NCBI GenBank assembly: GCA_000803105.1
Contig: JTDA01000012.1
Location: 62,001 to 126,000, forward strand
Reading direction: 5' to 3'
Length of the DNA stretch: 64,000 nucleotides
Source of the DNA: Coprobacter secundus
GTDB lineage: Bacteria; Bacteroidota; Bacteroidia; Bacteroidales; Coprobacteraceae
Shown: positions 61,579-64,000 of the stretch, one piece after another
Numbering within the stretch: the first letter of the stretch is position 1
Layout: every line of letters begins with the position of its first letter
Position numbers and translations under genes: made by a program
The notes under the pieces: model-generated
What the model was told of the DNA's origin: nothing
The model's input: only the letters and a program-made list of their open reading frames with translations
Databases searched by the model: none

Positions 61579-64000
61579 TTACATTTTCTTTAAATCAGCT
61601 AAACGGGCAGCCAACTTCCGTCGTTTCCGTTTGATACCATTTCCCGCAAATATACAATATACAACTGGTACAATAATCAACGTAATCAACGTAGAAACCG
61701 AAAGCCCCCAAGCTACTGTAGTACCCATAGACCGCCACATTTCAGATCCCTCTCCAGTTCCTACAGCTAAAGGTATCATACCAAATACAGTAGTCAACGT
61801 TGTCATCAATACCGGACGAAGACGGGATTTACCAGCATGTATAACAGCATGTGTAACCGATAAGCCTCGCTCCCGATTCAATATGGTATAGTCGATAAGT
61901 ACAATTCCATTTTTCACAACAATACCCACCAACATAATTACCCCCACAAATGCCATAACACTTAATGGAGTACCAGTTAAAGCCAAACCGATAAATACAC
62001 CTGTCAAAGCAAACGGCAGAGAGAACATAATGATAAATGGATCTGTCAATGATTCAAATTGAGATGCCAATATAATAAACACCAAAATAACAATTAAAGC
62101 CATCAACATAGACAAATCACTAAATATATCCTGTTGGTCTTCATAAGTTCCTCCTATACTCATTTCAATTCCTGCAGGGATATCCATTTTTTCTATTTCA
62201 GCTTTCACACCCGAAACTGCCTCACCTAATACACCATCAGCACTCAATACAGCTGATACAGTAACAACTCTTTCCCGGTCTTTCCGCTCAATTGTAGGTG
62301 GAGACATCCGTTCTACGACCTTCCCGACATCACGTACACGAACGCCCTTTCCCTGAGAATTATATATCATTATATTTTCTATATCAGCAATAGTTTGCCG
62401 ATATTCAGGAGCATAACGTACTTTTATATCATATTCGTCTCCATCTTCACGATAATAAGAAGCCGTCGCCCCATTGATACGATTTCTTAAATATGATGAT
62501 GCTGTCGTAATATTCAACCCATTTAACGCCAATTTTTCACGATCAAAATCAACTTGATATTCAGGTACATAATCTTTACGGCTGATTGTCGTTGCAGCCA
62601 CATCTTTAACATTCATCATCCGTTTGGCCAATTCTGCTGCAACCTTATCAGTCGTAGCAAAATCATACCCGTATACTTCAACATCAACAGCTGCCTGAGC
62701 TGCCATACCATGCTTACTGCCTCCGGCATTTACTTCAAACGTTTTTATTTCAGGATATTTAGACAAGTCCTCACGCATCATATCACAAATCATTGTTAAC
62801 CCCCGTTCACGGTCACCGACACTTGACAATGAAATAGTAAACGAAACAATATGTGTTCCATTTTCCTGCATCGAACCAAATACATTATCTGTATCAGCTT
62901 GTCCAACCGTGAAATTCGAAACTTGAATTTCAGGATATTTTTTTCTGAATTCTTGGTCAATCCTCAAAGCTAAATCTCGGGTTATTTCGGTACGGGTGCC
63001 TACAGGAAGTTCCAAAGTTATACCAATACGGGCATTATCTTGCGTAGGAAAAAACTCTGTAGGAATAAAACGTACCAACATCATACTTCCTGCAAATAAT
63101 AATACTGCTCCGGCAACAACCGTTTTCCGGTGACTTACCGCCCAAGTGAGGAATTTATAATAACCATTATCCAAAGCATTTAGTCCTTTTTCAATAGGAC
63201 GGAAAAACAACATGAAAAGTTTTCCTTTTTTAGGGTCGAGACGTAGTAATTGAGAACATAACATCGGAGTCAAAGTCAGGGCACCTATTGTCGATATTAT
63301 CATAATGATACTTACAATCCACCCTAACTGCCGGAACATAATTCCTGCCATACCGGTAATCATCGTCAAAGGTAGGAATACCGCCAACATTGTCAATGTC
63401 GATGCGATAACCGAAATTGCTACTTCATTTGTTCCATGTATAGCCGCCTGTTTCGGTGCACTTCCTCGCTCAATATGGTTAGTTACATTTTCCAACACTA
63501 CAATAGCATCATCTACAACCATACCTATCGCAATACTCAATGAACTCAAAGAGATAATATTCAAAGTATTCCCAGATATCAATAAATAACAAAATGATGC
63601 TATCAAAGAAATAGGTATAGTAAGTATAATAATAAACGTCGCACGCCAACGACCTAAAAATACCAGTACAACCAACATTACGATAATGAAAGTCACTGCT
63701 ACAGTCTCCACCAAACTGGCAATAGTATTTTCAATATTGGTAGAAGTATTCATAATAATACCCAGTTTTACATCTGATGGCAATGATTTTTGGATTTCCG
63801 GTAATTTAGCTAAAACCTCTTTCGATATATTCACAGAGTTAGCTCCCGACTGCTTTTGTATCACGATCATTCCACCCTGTCCACCATTATTATAGGCCTC
63901 CTGAGCTCGTTCAGCTACAGTATCCTCAACCCTGGCAACATCATGCAAAAATATATTTTTACCATCGTAACTGCCAATTACCAAATCCTCCATCTGTCTG
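61579..64000 (-). CDS. RND-family efflux pump inner-membrane permease (AcrB/HAE1-like), cut by right edge
   Basis: The frame runs open to the window edge, so the N-terminus is missing; about 807 residues are present. They cover the end of the first porter part (NIFLHDVARVEDTVAERAQE), the first set of membrane segments with LSIAIGMVVDDAIVVLENV (the Asp pair of the proton relay), and the second porter domain. The second membrane set follows with FVGVIMLVGIVVKNGIVLID and RPVLMTTLTTVFGMIPLA. It exports drugs or other toxic compounds using the proton gradient, with a membrane-fusion protein and TolC-like channel that would be encoded upstream, outside the window. Confidence 0.93.
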   Translation of the reverse strand, partial: RQMEDLVIGSYDGKNIFLHDVARVEDTVAERAQEAYNNGGQGGMIVIQKQSGANSVNISKEVLAKLPEIQKSLPSDVKLGIIMNTSTNIENTIASLVETVAVTFIIVMLVVLVFLGRWRATFIIILTIPISLIASFCYLLISGNTLNIISLSSLSIAIGMVVDDAIVVLENVTNHIERGSAPKQAAIHGTNEVAISVIASTLTMLAVFLPLTMITGMAGIMFRQLGWIVSIIMIISTIGALTLTPMLCSQLLRLDPKKGKLFMLFFRPIEKGLNALDNGYYKFLTWAVSHRKTVVAGAVLLFAGSMMLVRFIPTEFFPTQDNARIGITLELPVGTRTEITRDLALRIDQEFRKKYPEIQVSNFTVGQADTDNVFGSMQENGTHIVSFTISLSSVGDRERGLTMICDMMREDLSKYPEIKTFEVNAGGSKHGMAAQAAVDVEVYGYDFATTDKVAAELAKRMMNVKDVAATTISRKDYVPEYQVDFDREKLALNGLNITTASSYLRNRINGATASYYREDGDEYDIKVRYAPEYRQTIADIENIMIYNSQGKGVRVRDVGKVVERMSPPTIERKDRERVVTVSAVLSADGVLGEAVSGVKAEIEKMDIPAGIEMSIGGTYEDQQDIFSDLSMLMALIVILVFIILASQFESLTDPFIIMFSLPFALTGVFIGLALTGTPLSVMAFVGVIMLVGIVVKNGIVLIDYTILNRERGLSVTHAVIHAGKSRLRPVLMTTLTTVFGMIPLAVGTGEGSEMWRSMGTTVAWGLSVSTLITLIIVPVVYCIFAGNGIKRKRRKLAARLADLKKM

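Noticed and set aside
1..64000. tRNA, rRNA, CRISPR array or insertion sequence
   Set aside because: Intergenic stretches were read for cloverleaf-like, repeat-spacer and terminal-repeat patterns and none was convincing. This was by eye, so a covariance search could still find a divergent RNA.

Overview
The window is AT-rich chromosomal DNA from a Bacteroidales bacterium, probably a gut or gut-like glycan degrader. The evidence is two SusC/SusD outer-membrane pairs, an ECF sigma/FecR pair feeding an STN-type SusC, many Bacteroidota-type lipoproteins, and promoters of the Bacteroides form (-7 TAnnTTTG with a -33 TTG) instead of E. coli-like ones. I do not commit to a genus. No tRNA, rRNA, insertion sequence or CRISPR array was recognised.

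Region 1 (1-21853, all minus strand) is a polysaccharide utilisation locus (PUL). In transcription order it runs: ECF sigma factor, FecR anti-sigma, SusC with an N-terminal STN signalling domain, SusD, a stem-loop, a LamG-like protein, a Tat-lipoprotein of the polysaccharide pyruvyl transferase family, GH105, a double-Rossmann FAD oxidoreductase with a Tat-like signal, GH97, GH3, a GH37-like enzyme, a second GH105, and an acetyl-xylan-esterase-like protein cut by the left edge. Two GH105 enzymes plus an esterase suggest an acetylated, unsaturated-uronide-yielding substrate such as rhamnogalacturonan. The FAD enzyme and the pyruvyl-transferase-like protein are not part of a standard pectin set. 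The susC 5' end is broken by two apparent +1 shifts in A-tracts.

Region 2 (22066-26274) holds an RsmI-like methyltransferase, a translationally coupled hemerythrin/LuxR-type regulator pair behind a palindrome and a -7 box, a D-lactate dehydrogenase and a YccF membrane protein. Region 3 (26487-36013, minus) is a second SusC/SusD operon with two lipoproteins and an M16 metallopeptidase but no carbohydrate-active enzyme; it looks peptide-directed. Region 4 (36824-43784) is an L-rhamnose operon (AraC-type regulator divergent from kinase, isomerase, transporter and aldolase) followed by an exported alpha/beta hydrolase. It could consume rhamnose released by Region 1.

Region 5 (43884-47914) has an uncharacterised ATP-grasp-like protein, a textbook cobalamin riboswitch that appears to be its own short transcription unit with no recognisable B12 gene behind it, a DUF2007-Usp-Usp stress protein with a small DNA-binding protein, and a rubredoxin. 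Region 6 (48181-64000) is mostly housekeeping: AddB-like nuclease, SLC13/RCK transporter, lipoprotein MsrAB, GlmM, a DUF4827-like lipoprotein, NrnA, DsbD, MazG, a small membrane protein, a PG0541-like protein, and an RND efflux pump cut by the right edge. MsrAB and DsbD together suggest an envelope methionine-sulfoxide repair route. Convergent gene ends are separated by strong hairpin terminators.
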